64,000 nucleotides of DNA from contig CANXME010002155.1 in assembly GCA_948144175.1 (NCBI GenBank), positions 354,296-418,295 on the forward strand. Direction: 5' to 3'. The notes beneath the pieces are model-generated. The model was not told the origin of the DNA and made no database searches. It saw only the letters and a list, made by a program, of their open reading frames with translations. Below, piece by piece: positions 1-8,419 of this stretch (position 1 is its first letter; each line of letters begins with the position of its first letter). A program made the translations under genes and the position numbers. This DNA is from Closterium sp. NIES-65 (lineage: Eukaryota; Streptophyta; Zygnematophyceae; Desmidiales; Closteriaceae).

Positions 1-1
1 G

Positions 2-1212
2 GACCGATGCTTACCTGAGATCGACGCACGACTGGTAGACGGCACGCCGCTGGCAATACGGGAACGCGTAGACCGAGTTCGGATTCGATGCGGGGGTAAC
101 TTCACGTTTAGTCAGGAAATGCTCGCAACGACCCTCGACGGAACCGACATTTTACTCGGGCGTGATTGGCTGCGACGACACAACCCGCGAATTGACTGGA
201 CGACGGGTGACTGCACCGTGCGAGTGAACGGTAACAGCATCGCCTTACCTCGCTGGGGCTCGCCTGAGTCTTCGTCGGTGCGTGTCAACGCGATCACGAT
301 GAAACGCGCTGTTGCGGCCGGAGCCGACGTGTACGCGGTTGACATTCGGGAAGCCGAGGCAGCAGACAAGGGAGGCGATTTACAGAAACTGCTGACCGAC
401 GTACCGAGTGACCTGGCGGCACTGTTACAACAGTACAGTGACATTTTCCCGGATGACCTGCCGACGGGACTGCCACCTCAGCGACCGCACGATCACAGGA
501 TAGAACTGGAACCGGGGGCACAGCCAACAGTACAGCGACAGTTCCGACTGACCCAACCCGAATTAGACGAACTAAGGAAGCAACTCGATTACCTGCTAGA
601 AAAGGAATTCATTCGCCCTAGTTCGTCGCCTTTCGCCGCACCAATACTGTTCACACCGAAAAAGGACGGGGGTTTTCGCATGTGCATCGACTACAGGGCA
701 CTGAACAGGGTTACCATCAAATCCCGTTACCCCATCCCACGAGCCGACGAACTGATCGACCAACTGCGCACAGCCCGGGTTTTCTCGAAAATCGACCTCC
801 GGGGAGGATACCACCAAATCCGCGTCAACCCACCCGACTGCCCTAAAACCGCATTCCGAACACGCTACGGATCCTTCGAATACACCGTCATGCCATTCGG
901 ACTGACCAACGCCCCCGCCACTTTCCAAATGACCATGAACGAAGCATTCCGCCCGCTTTTAGATAAGTGCGTCATCGTTTATCTGGACGACATACTGATT
1001 TACAGCCCTGACAGAGCACAGCACTTACAAGACATCGAAGCAGTTTTAAAAATCCTGAGTGAGAACCGCCTACTGACCAAAGCATCTAAGTGTGAGTTTT
1101 TACAGGACCGCCTGGAGTTTTTGGGACATGTTATTTCAGCTGCAGGAGTGGAAATAGACCCGAAGAAAATTGCGACGATTCAGGCTTGGCACGCGCCGAC
1201 CAACTTGACCGG
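2..1212 (+). pseudogene. pol: Retrotransposon pol, protease end and reverse transcriptase (frame 2, truncated by window edge)
   Basis: The frame is open from the window edge, so the ATG at 119 is an internal methionine and not the start. Positions 146-172 encode ILLGRDWL, typical of the C-terminal part of retroviral-type proteases. Reverse transcriptase follows from about 570. It shows the finger motif around FTPKKDGGFRMCIDYRALN (650-712), the motif A aspartate in FSKIDLRGGYHQI (about 780-820), the MPFGLTNAPATFQ block (about 890-930) and the catalytic YLDD at 980-991. In this frame the sequence stops making sense after about 1210 and the homology resumes in frame 1. Reverse transcriptase copies element RNA into cDNA in cytoplasmic particles. 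The frameshift lies in the RT/RNase H connection, not at a gag-pol boundary, so I read it as a damaging indel or a sequencing error rather than programmed frameshifting. Confidence 0.9.
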
Positions 1213-3249
1213 TTGCAGAGTTTCCTGGGGTTCGTCAACTACGTGCGCCGGTTCGTCCCCGACATGGCGAAACTGACTGCCCCGTTGACTGACCTGCTGA
1301 GGAAGGGGGTTGAGTACACGTGGGGGGAGAAAGAGCAAGCTGCCTTCTCGGCCCTCAAAAATATTTTGTGCTCCCCGCCCGTCCTTCACATTGCAGATCC
1401 CCACCGTCCGTTCGAGCTCGTCACCGACGCAAGTGACATCGCTGTGGGAGCAGTACTGTTGCAGGATTTCGGGAATGGCCTCCAGCCAATCGCGTACGAG
1501 TCCCGCAAGTTACACCCGCCCGAACGTAACTACCCGATACACGACCGCGAGATGCTAGCGATCGTGCACGCGTTCAAAGTTTGGCGATGTTACCTGACTG
1601 GTGCCGACGTGACAGTACGGACAGACCACCGCTCGCTACAGTACCTTCGCGCCCAACCGAATCTCAACCCACGACAGATTCGCTGGTTGGACTATCTCGA
1701 GTCCAATTTTCACTACACCGTCACGTACAAAAAAGGAGCATCCAACATCGCCGACGCTCTCACCCGCCCCACCGCCCAACTCCACGCCATCCTACTCGCC
1801 CAGACCAACCCGCTTTTAACTGGCCTATTCACCCACGGATACCGCACCGACCCATTTTTCACGACCGGAAATTCACAGCAACTGGCAGAAGCAAAAGGAG
1901 TTTATTACGTAAAAACAGGCACCAACCGCATTTGGGTACCCGCGTACTCACTACTGAGGGAGCTGCTGCTGCAGGAGGCACACGACGGGATTACCTCGGG
2001 ACATTTCGGGGTAGAAAAAACACGACAGCAACTGCAGCGGTACTATTACTGGCCGGAGCTGTTGACCGACGTACAGCAGCACGTAGGCTCGTGCCCGACG
2101 TGTCAGGTGATGAAGAGTTCAAGGAAGCGGAAGGCGGGTCAATTGCAGCCGATCCCACCGCCCGAACGCGCCTGGCAGCAAGTAACCATGGACTTCGTCA
2201 CAGGGTTACCTTCGAACCCTGGGGGTAACGACGCGGTGATGGTCGTCGTGGATAGGTTGACGAAGATGGCACACTTCGCTGCGTGCAAAAAGTCGATCTC
2301 AGCCGAAGAGACCGCTCGCCTGTTCATCGCAGCCGTTGTTCGCCTGCACGGGATACCAGCAGCAATTATCAGCGACAGGGACACGAAGTTTACCAGCAAC
2401 TTCTGGAAGAACCTCTGGGAGCAGTTCGGGACCAGGCTACAGTTCAGTTCGTCGTACCACCCCGAGACCGACGGCCAAACGGAGCGGACGAATCAGACGA
2501 TGGAGCAGTTGATTCGTGCCACGTGCGACGACCCCACGACCTGGGAGCAGCAGCTGCCGCTGATCGAGTTCGCGTACAACAACGCCACATCAACCACGAC
2601 GCAGCAGTCCCCGTTCTACCTGAACTATGGGCAGAACCCCACAGTGCCCATGACGCCGAGTCCGGACAACCCCACGCCACGCGCACAACAATTCGCCGAA
2701 ATCCTGCAAGCTGCCCGCGCCAGAGCCGCCGAAGCAATAAAAAAGGCCAACGTCATCGCTAAGCGCAACGCTGATCGCCACCGCCGCCCCGTCACGTATC
2801 AATCTGGAGATTACGTGCTACTCGACACGCAAAATCTGCGACTGCCCGACGTACCAAAATTACGACCGCGCTACTGTGGACCATTCCAAATCAGTCACAT
2901 GATCACACCCGTCACCGCGCACCTACTGTTGCCAATTGACTGGTACATCAGCCCTTCGTTCCACGTCAGCCTACTTCGCCCATACATCCCGACCACGAGT
3001 CAACTGCCGCGTCACCGGCCACAATCAATGACTCGCCCTGCATCAGAGCCGATCATCGAGCCCGAGAAATTTTTGAGCCATCGGATCCGCCACCCCACGG
3101 GAATCAGGAGGATTGAATTCCTCGTTCGCTGGAAAGACCGCACGCCAACTGAAGATAGCTGGGTGCCCCTGAGCAACATCGAAAATCACCCTGCCCTGCA
3201 AGTGTACTTGAGAAGCCGGGGATTCCGGGATATACACGCACTCGCGTAG
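1213..3249 (+). pseudogene. pol: Retrotransposon pol, RNase H, integrase and chromodomain (frame 1)
   Basis: This is the continuation of pol after the frameshift, beginning at LQSFLGFVNYVRRF. RNase H carries its first catalytic Asp at 1426 (TDAS), the Glu in the DREMLAI motif near 1550 and the Asp of TDHRSL near 1625. Integrase has the N-terminal HHCC zinc finger (about 1981-2106, ending CPTCQ). Its catalytic core has Asp at 2191 (MDFVTG), Asp at 2374 (SDRD) and Glu at 2482 (GQTER), so the DDE triad is complete. A chromodomain occupies about 3060-3235 (IEFLVRWKDRTPTEDSWVP), the region that in chromoviruses directs insertion to particular chromatin. The frame ends at TAG 3247-3249. This half has no internal stop; only the upstream frameshift prevents a continuous polyprotein. 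Confidence 0.92.
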
Positions 3250-3279
3250 CGGAGGGGGCTTCTTAAGGGGGGGGGGTAG
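3250..3279 (+). other. Polypurine tract before the 3' LTR
   Basis: After the pol stop codon comes a purine-rich stretch ending in AAGGGGGGGGGGTAG directly before the TG that opens the LTR. In LTR retrotransposons this tract resists RNase H and primes plus-strand DNA synthesis. The run of ten G also means the length could be miscalled. Confidence 0.8.
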
Positions 3280-3280
3280 T

Positions 3281-3308
3281 GTAAGGAATTTTCTCAGGCA
3301 TTCCTTAC
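3281..3308 (+). repeat. Perfect 9-bp inverted repeat at the LTR start
   Basis: GTAAGGAAT (3281-3289) is repeated as its reverse complement at 3300-3308 with a 10-base loop. It could form a hairpin at the extreme end of the LTR. Whether it matters for integration or transcription is unknown. Confidence 0.7.
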
Positions 3309-3515
3309 GGAGCCGACTACATCGCGTACAGCAACAGCCGACTGTTCGCCCGTTACTGCTAACGGAACTTCGCCGACTTCGCGCGCACTGTTTTGCCAAA
3401 CCTCGCACTGCTGGCATGGCCGTATCGGCCTACGCTTCGGGACTAGCCCGAGCCTCGCTCCAGCGTAGCACTAGCAAGTTCGCACGCACCGCGTTACCGT
3501 TTTGCATGTTTCGCG

Positions 3516-3522
3516 TATAAAT
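3516..3522 (+). promoter_or_regulatory. TATA-like box in the LTR
   Basis: TATAAAT lies about two thirds of the way into the LTR, a usual place for the U3 promoter of such elements. Transcription would start roughly 25-35 bp downstream. The call rests on the motif and its position only. Confidence 0.5.
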
Positions 3523-3607
3523 GCTCGCTCATGCCTTCGCTCACATTTTGTACTCGTTTGACACCTTAGTGCAATTCTCGCTACCTCGATTCATTGCACC
3601 CGTAACA

Positions 3608-3670
3608 GTTCTAAATGAATGCCTTCATTTGCAATCAGCTTAACAGGAAAAACTGTTTACCGTACAATGA
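3608..3670 (-). other. Short gap between the VanY-like stop codon and the LTR
   Basis: Only 63 bp separate the stop codon of the VanY-like gene from the end of the retrotransposon LTR. The 3' UTR of the gene must therefore either end within this short segment or run into the LTR in antisense. I see no convincing polyadenylation signal here. Confidence 0.6.
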
Positions 3671-6600
3671 CTAGAGTTCTGCAGAATTGACTCGTTGGCC
3701 ATAGAAGGTGAAAGTGCTGTGATCGTCTCCAACAAATCGCCAGTGCCATGGTTCATACATGATTCCCCTTGTGTTATCAGGTGGAAAGGACAACTCAAAG
3801 TGAAACCTGCACAAAAGGGATGGCACATCAAAGGTCTGAGCTGATGGATTCGACAATCCAAAACAGCAAGAAGGCAACACAACTCACCTGTTGGCATTCT
3901 TTTGGAGCCAATAAAACGCTTCGGTGTTTTCAAAATCTGCAGAGGCAAAACAAAGAGGCAATATATCAATCAACTTCAGTCCTCGTTGGGATCCCACGAA
4001 TCACGTTTATACATCAGACACCACCTTGCACCATCACACAACAAATTGCACCATCATACATCCTCTCAGCTAACAAGCTCCAATCGTACCAAACTCTAGA
4101 TGTGTGGCAGGCGAGTTGGCATCCCCAATGTCGAGTGCATAGCCCGTGTGATGCTCACTGAAGCCCGGTGGGGCCGACACCTGTGAGTGGGGGGGCAGTG
4201 GCAGGTGGAGTACCAGCATAGTAGGTTTGGAGTAGGGGTTGAAACAAGGGGTTGTAACAGGATTGTGGTGAGCAGGTTGTAACAGGATTGTGGTGACCAG
4301 TTGGACCAAAGGGTTGTAACCGCAGGTTGCAGATTCCCTCAAACCTGAACCAGCCCACCTCACACATGTGTAACCTACCCAACTCGCACACACACACGTC
4401 AACCCACATCCCCTCGTGGCACCTTGGCTCGCTGCCTGATGTTCTGGTTGCGCGCTGCCTTCACTCCGTAGAACACCGACTGCTGGTCCCGCACTGACCG
4501 GAACCTGGGGGATGCAGAGGGGACAGGGGGGAGGTGGAAAGAAGTGGAATCAGCGAGGGTACTGTCTGGGAGTTGCTTTCACTCGTAGAATAAACAGCTG
4601 GTGACTGGAACCTGGGAGATGCAGGGTGGGTGAGGGCGGGAGAGGGGACTGACCAGGACGTTGAGAAGCAGGGCGAGAGAGTGGGAGAGGGAGGAAGAAG
4701 TTGAAGGTTGATGGAGGGCGTTTGAGATGCGACATGGGAGTTGGGAGGAAGGGAAACGATGGGGAGGGTTGTCGTGCACACTGGCACCGGGCAAGAGGGT
4801 TGAGAGGAACAGAGATGGAGGGGCCTACCCAGCGAGGGGCGTGAAAGGAGATGACAAGTGGGAGGGACATGAGTGGAGAGGACGAGTGGGAGGGACATGA
4901 GTGGAGAGGACGAGTGGGAGGGACATGAGTGGAGAGGACGAGTGGGAGGGACATGAGTGGAGAGGACGAGTGGGAGGGACATGAGTGGAGAGGACGAGTG
5001 GGAGGGACATGAGTGGAGAGGACGAGTGGGAGGGACATGAGTGGAGAGGACGAGTGGGAGGGACATGAGTGGAGAGGACGAGTGGGAGGGACATGAGTGG
5101 AGAGGACGAGTGGGAGGGACATGAGTGGAGAGGACGAGTGGGAGGGACATGAGTGGAGAGGACGAGTGGGAGGGACATGAGTGGAGAGGACGAGTGGGAG
5201 GGACATGAGTGGAGAGGACGAGTGGGAGCGCTCACCCGGAGAGGGGCGTGAGGAAGATGCCATCCCGCCTGGCCGCGTCCTGCATTGACAGGAACGAGCG
5301 CGCTGCTGCTGTGCGCAGCTGCACACTGGAGGGCGGAGGAAGCGACAGAGAGAGGGAGAAAGGTGAGTTGAGCTGTAAGGCGCGTGGGGAAGGGATCATG
5401 CTGAGACAATGCTGCCGTGCACAAGTGAGGGACGGGTGGAGGAGCGGGGAGCGCAGAGAAAGGAGGGACAGAAAACGAGGAAGAAAGGCATTCAACGTGG
5501 GAAACCGGGGGGGATGATGAGATTGGGGAGGGGCGCGGAATGAGTGATGGCAACATGGACACACACATGACAAGTTGACGCGGAATGCACCTGTGGACAG
5601 CAGCCCACTCACCTGCCATCGCCCAGCACGGGGCGCAGGTCGCTGTGAGGCGCTTCCTCCACCGCGTAGTGGCCCAGCACCTGGGGAACGAGGGGGGTGA
5701 GAGGAAGAATTGCAGAGAGGGAGGGCCAGAGGACAACATATATATCTCTTGCGGCGCCTACTCCACCGGATAGTGGCTTGGCACACGCAGAGAGGGGAAC
5801 AGGAGGAATTGCCCCGGGGGGAGCGAGTCAAGGAGAAGGGTGAGAGTGAGAGAGGGGTGCGTGAGGAAAAAGCGAGGATGAGGAAGCGGGGTGAGGGTGA
5901 GGACGAGTGTTGAGAGTGAAAGTGAGTGAGTAAGAGCAGAGAGGTAGGAAAAGCGAAATCAGTGCAGAGGGGACAGAAAGATAGGGATGTATGAGTGTGA
6001 GGGATTCGAGAAATGTCTGGGGAGCATGAGAAACGTGTGGGGTGTGTGTTGGGTGAATGCACATGCGCGGGCAGCGGACAGACCTGATCCTTGACTGGCA
6101 GACTGGCCTCTGCAACCATCGCTGCATGGGGCAGATAGGGCCGGGGAGTGACCGGGCAGGGAGAGGCAGGAGGAGGAGAGGTAGGGGAAGGAGAAGCAGG
6201 GGGGAGAGAGAGGTTTGAAACCAGGAAACGGGAACGGGAGGGCAATGTCGAGGGTGCAATAAAAAGAGATTGGAGGAGGACACGTGGGAAATAACGGACG
6301 ACCAAGGCAGAAACTGATGGAGCAGATTGCAGAGGTGAGGCGCGGATGCAGGAAGAATGCAGGGAAGATTGGGGGAGTATGGAGGAGGGCTTTGACGCAA
6401 AGGAGTGTTTGGTTAGTCCGAATGACAATCGGAGGCAATCAGGACAAGTTTGACCGGACCTGTGGCCGAAGCAGGCAGGGAATGTTTTGTTGGGCCGAAC
6501 CTGAGACGGAGGCAGCGGGCGGAGCGGGAAGCGACTTGTGCCGTGCGAAGGCCGCGCCAGCAGCGACGACGCACGCGGCGACGAAGGTGGTCGCAGAGGC

Positions 6601-7470
6601 AACGGACAGGGGGAACGACGACTCGCCGCCATTTGGAGTGAGCGTTCGCCGCTGGGCTCGCCTTATTGGCTGGGTTGTGTTCGCGCGCGAAGCTACCTCC
6701 GCTCCCAACCAGCCCGCTGAAGCTTCCCCTGCCCCCCCTGCCGCGCCGAGCTTGATCCGCGGGAGGCAGTCTCCGCTGGGCGCAAGCACGCGCGCAAGCA
6801 TCTCCGCCCGCTCCGCCGCCACGTTGTCCCCCGCGCCCTTGTCCTCTATGAAGCGCCGCCGTGCTTGCGTCGCGGGGGTAAAGGCGCTGCCAGCGGAGAA
6901 ATCGCCGGGAATTGGGACGCCTTCGTGAACATCAATAGTCTGGTTAGCGCTCCCGTTCACATGAGTCCTTTCTCCCCCGTCAGTGAGATATGCGCCTGAC
7001 GGGGCACCGTCCGACATAGTCACACTCCCATTATCCGTGAGATCCGCTGCGCCGATACCTGCTCTGCTTGCGTTGGCCAATGGCCGTTGAGCTCGCACAC
7101 CCGCGTCCCCAATAAAAGGCTCTCTAGCATAAGTTTGGTAATCGACAAGGCCTCCAGTTTCGTTGTCGTTTCCATGCCGTCCTAGCGCGCTTGCTCGAGA
7201 GTGTGATTCTAACGAGGATTTTGCGCTACGATAAAAGAACGCGTGATCGCGCAAGCCATTACCCTCCCCGTTTGCCGACGCGCGCACCGGGATACGAAAA
7301 TCGGAAACCGGAGCACGAGGGACAAGGGCTACGACACCAGGCTTATCAACACATGATCGTTTGACAGATGGTAACGGAATGCAATTTCCTCCCCGATGTC
7401 TTTCACTCCATAGTCGCTTCCCAAGAATCGTTCCGGTTAGGCTTTTCACGGCACTGTACGCCAGTTCCAT
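3671..7470 (-). CDS. VanY-like D-alanyl-D-alanine carboxypeptidase (peptidase M15B), predicted plastid-targeted; 8 exons, 507 aa
   Basis: Exons in reading order: 7470-6501, 6121-6084, 5680-5613, 5325-5236, 4504-4423, 4180-4090, 3936-3888, 3806-3671; all introns are GT-AG and all phases agree. Residues 1-70 are Ser/Arg-rich with few acids and contain IPVRASANG, resembling a chloroplast transit peptide and its cleavage site. Residues 286-309 form one hydrophobic helix. The peptidase domain covers about 337-495: LGHYAVEEAP (338-347), LTPLSGFRS (384-392), SEHHTGYALD (424-433) and YEPWHWRFVG (480-489). The family zinc ligands His426, Asp433 and His484 and the catalytic base Glu481 are all present. 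M15B enzymes remove the terminal D-Ala from peptidoglycan stem peptides. The motif wording resembles cyanobacterial VanY, so descent from the plastid ancestor is my inference. Residues 70-285 match nothing I recognise. Exon 2 (38 bp) is the least certain exon, supported by phase and splice sites only. Confidence 0.85.
4251..4300. repeat. 25-bp direct repeat, two copies, in VanY-like intron 5
   Basis: GTTGTAACAGGATTGTGGTG followed by AGCAG (4251-4275) is repeated at 4276-4300 with a single mismatch. Further fragments of GGTTGTAAC occur on both sides (about 4239 and 4312). It is a small tandem duplication inside an intron. Confidence 0.85.
4562..4611 (-). pseudogene. Degenerate copy of exon 5 of the VanY-like gene
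   Basis: On the minus strand this segment follows a pyrimidine-rich stretch and a CAG acceptor, as exon 5 (4504-4423) does. It keeps the start GTTCC-GTCA, the TTCTACG-AGTGAAAGCA core and CCAGACAG, but it has lost about ten bases after GTCA and the reading frame is broken. The flank also matches: both copies are preceded by CTGCAT-TCCCCAG-like sequence. It lies about 60 bp 5' of the working exon, inside intron 4. I read it as an old tandem duplication that included the splice acceptor. Confidence 0.75.
4855..5228. repeat. 28-bp minisatellite, about 13 copies, in VanY-like intron 4
   Basis: The unit contains GAGTGGGAGGGACATGAG and TGGAGAGGAC and repeats with almost no variation. It occupies half of intron 4 of the VanY-like gene and ends 8 bp from the splice donor of exon 4 (GT at 5235-5234). 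On the transcribed strand it is pyrimidine-rich. Because 28 is not a multiple of three and the unit lacks stops, it produces a false repetitive open frame (28-residue period) that should not be annotated as protein. Confidence 0.95.
5377..5433 (-). pseudogene. Possible degenerate copy of exon 4 of the VanY-like gene
   Basis: On the minus strand the order CCTCACTTGTGCA, GGCAGCATTGTCTCAGCATG, CCCTTCCCCACGCGCC parallels exon 4 (5325-5236): CCTCCAGTGTGCA, the GCAGCAGC stretch, TGTCAATG, CTTCCTCACGCCCC. A block of about 25-30 bases is missing. The match is weaker than for the copies of exons 3 and 5, but the position just 5' of the working exon is the same. Confidence 0.45.
5749..5784 (-). pseudogene. 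Degenerate copy of exon 3 of the VanY-like gene
   Basis: Read on the minus strand, this segment has CCAAGCCACTATCCGGTGGAG then TAGGCGCCGCAAGA. The working exon (5680-5613) has GGGCCACTACGCGGTGGAG then GAAGCGCCTCACAG. The copy has an in-frame TAG and lacks a clean acceptor and donor. It lies about 70 bp 5' of the working exon within intron 2, and the flanking GTTCCCC and GAATTGC sequences recur as well. Confidence 0.7.
6122..6500 (-). other. Intron 1 of the VanY-like gene
   Basis: A 379-bp intron whose transcribed strand is strongly pyrimidine-rich (runs of CCT and TTC). It is bounded by a GTTCGG donor after codon 323 and a CCCATGCAG acceptor. Apart from the usual pyrimidine tract I see no embedded element or second exon copy in it. 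Confidence 0.65.
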
Positions 7471-8419
7471 GGGCCCCAGCGGCTACGTGCTGCTGAAGCT
7501 GAAGAGTCAAGGGTTCGCCTACTAATCACGCTCCTGCCTAGCAACACGTAGGTCAATGGCATGCGTGAGTTATGCAGAATAAGAGGGTAGATGGAGGAGT
7601 AGACTAGGTTGAGGTGGTGGGGATGATGGTGGTTCATCATGATTATGGCGGTTGAGGAAATGGCGGGAAACCTAGGGATTGGTAAAAGCAACTGTATACA
7701 CCTATGTGGATATGTGGATGTTTGATTTTGTAGCATTGACGAATGACGTCTTTACGAAGATGAGTTGTTTATCGGTGTGACACCACAGGCATCAAGACCA
7801 GATTGTGTGGTCTGCGTCACGACTCGCTCAAATCGAGCCATGCGAAGGGGAGGGAAAGCTTCAGATTGGCCAGCTTGGTATAAACCACCAGCCCGAACCA
7901 GCAATCATCTCCCTCGTTTGTGGAGTGATCGAACGGCAACCAAGAGATGTCTGGAATGTGCATCGAGTGGTCGACGACCATATGGTCAGGTTCGGTCCGA
8001 AGCCAAACCTACCCGAAGGCACCGAATGTTCTGTTGGGCTCCCAAACCAAGCTCTGTGCTCCCCCCACCACGTCACACAGGTTCCCCTTCTCCATCCATT
8101 GCCTGATTCTGTCTCCTGAGATGCTGGATTCTGACTGGCTGGATTCGCATGCCTCCCTCGACCGAACTGGACCAGCCTGCGTGAACGAGTTTGGTTCGTT
8201 TGGGCGGCGACTCCAAGGTCGCCTCGCCTCGCCTCGCCTCTCCTCGCCTCCACTCTCAGCTCTTGTTCTCCCTCACCAATTCCAAAGCAGTTTCAGAGCA
8301 TCTAAATCCCTTGGCTGCGCTTTAGAAGGCGTGTCTTTGCAGTCAGGCGCAGGAAAGCCGCGGTGGCCTCCCAGATTTGTTTCACGCACAGATCCCCTGT
8401 GCTTTTTTCCCAGCCAGCC
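7471..8419. promoter_or_regulatory. Shared upstream region of two divergent genes
   Basis: The start codons of the VanY-like gene (minus) and the acyltransferase gene (plus) lie 949 bp apart, head to head, so this segment must hold both promoters and 5' UTRs. Visible motifs are a TGACGTC element (7744-7750, bZIP-type site) and TATAAA at 7879-7884, facing the acyltransferase but 535 bp from its ATG. There is also a GCCTC microsatellite at 8221-8250. The small open frames here look like neither conserved protein nor genes. The exact transcription starts cannot be placed. Confidence 0.6.
8221..8250 (+). repeat. GCCTC microsatellite in the 5' region of the acyltransferase gene
   Basis: Four perfect GCCTC units followed by a degenerate copy and one more unit, about 170 bp upstream of the acyltransferase start codon and probably in its 5' UTR or core promoter. 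GC-rich and C/T-biased, it is prone to length change. Confidence 0.8.

Larger units (their letters stand above)
1..3607 (+). mobile_element. Ty3/gypsy chromovirus retrotransposon, 3' portion
   Basis: An LTR retrotransposon cut by the left edge of the window. Going right, the sequence shows the end of an aspartic protease, reverse transcriptase, RNase H, integrase, a chromodomain, a stop codon, a G-rich polypurine tract and a 3' LTR. The order RT-RNase H-integrase is that of Ty3/gypsy elements, and the C-terminal chromodomain places it in the chromovirus branch. Gag, the primer-binding site and the 5' LTR lie outside the window. Apart from one frameshift there are no internal stops in the visible pol region, so the copy looks fairly young. 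Its LTR ends 63 bp from the stop codon of the VanY-like gene on the other strand, so the element and that gene are tail to tail. Confidence 0.93.
3280..3607 (+). repeat. 3' long terminal repeat (about 328 bp)
   Basis: It begins TGTAAGG right after the polypurine tract and I end it at GTAACA, giving the expected TGT...ACA termini. The left border is firm. The right border is inferred, because the 5' LTR is not in the window for comparison. A TATA-like box lies at 3516-3522. The first 28 bp contain a perfect inverted repeat. No target-site duplication can be checked here. Confidence 0.75.

Noticed and set aside
119-1276. A gene beginning at ATG 119
   Set aside because: The same frame is open upstream to the window edge with protease-like sequence, so the ATG is internal to the retrotransposon polyprotein.
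4461-5739. Repetitive Ser/Pro/His-rich protein on the minus strand across the minisatellite
   Set aside because: The open frame arises from the stop-free 28-bp repeat within an intron of the VanY-like gene; the same DNA is open in several frames.
6290-6370. A further exon copy, of exon 2 of the VanY-like gene, in intron 1
   Set aside because: There is a loose resemblance to exon 2 on the same strand, but the matches are scattered and no better than expected for this base composition.
5232-6632. A 466-codon minus-strand frame rich in Pro, Ser and Leu
   Set aside because: It is a read-through of pyrimidine-rich introns. Only small parts of it are real: exon 4 lies in this frame near its end, and the other exons it crosses are read in other frames.
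7861-8253. Minus-strand frame of 130 codons between the two genes
   Set aside because: It has no conserved motif, overlaps the GCCTC microsatellite and lies in the shared promoter region.
8363-8419. Upstream extension of the acyltransferase reading frame
   Set aside because: It has no ATG (the codon at 8363 is GTG), whereas ATG 8420 has a strong context and sits where homology begins.
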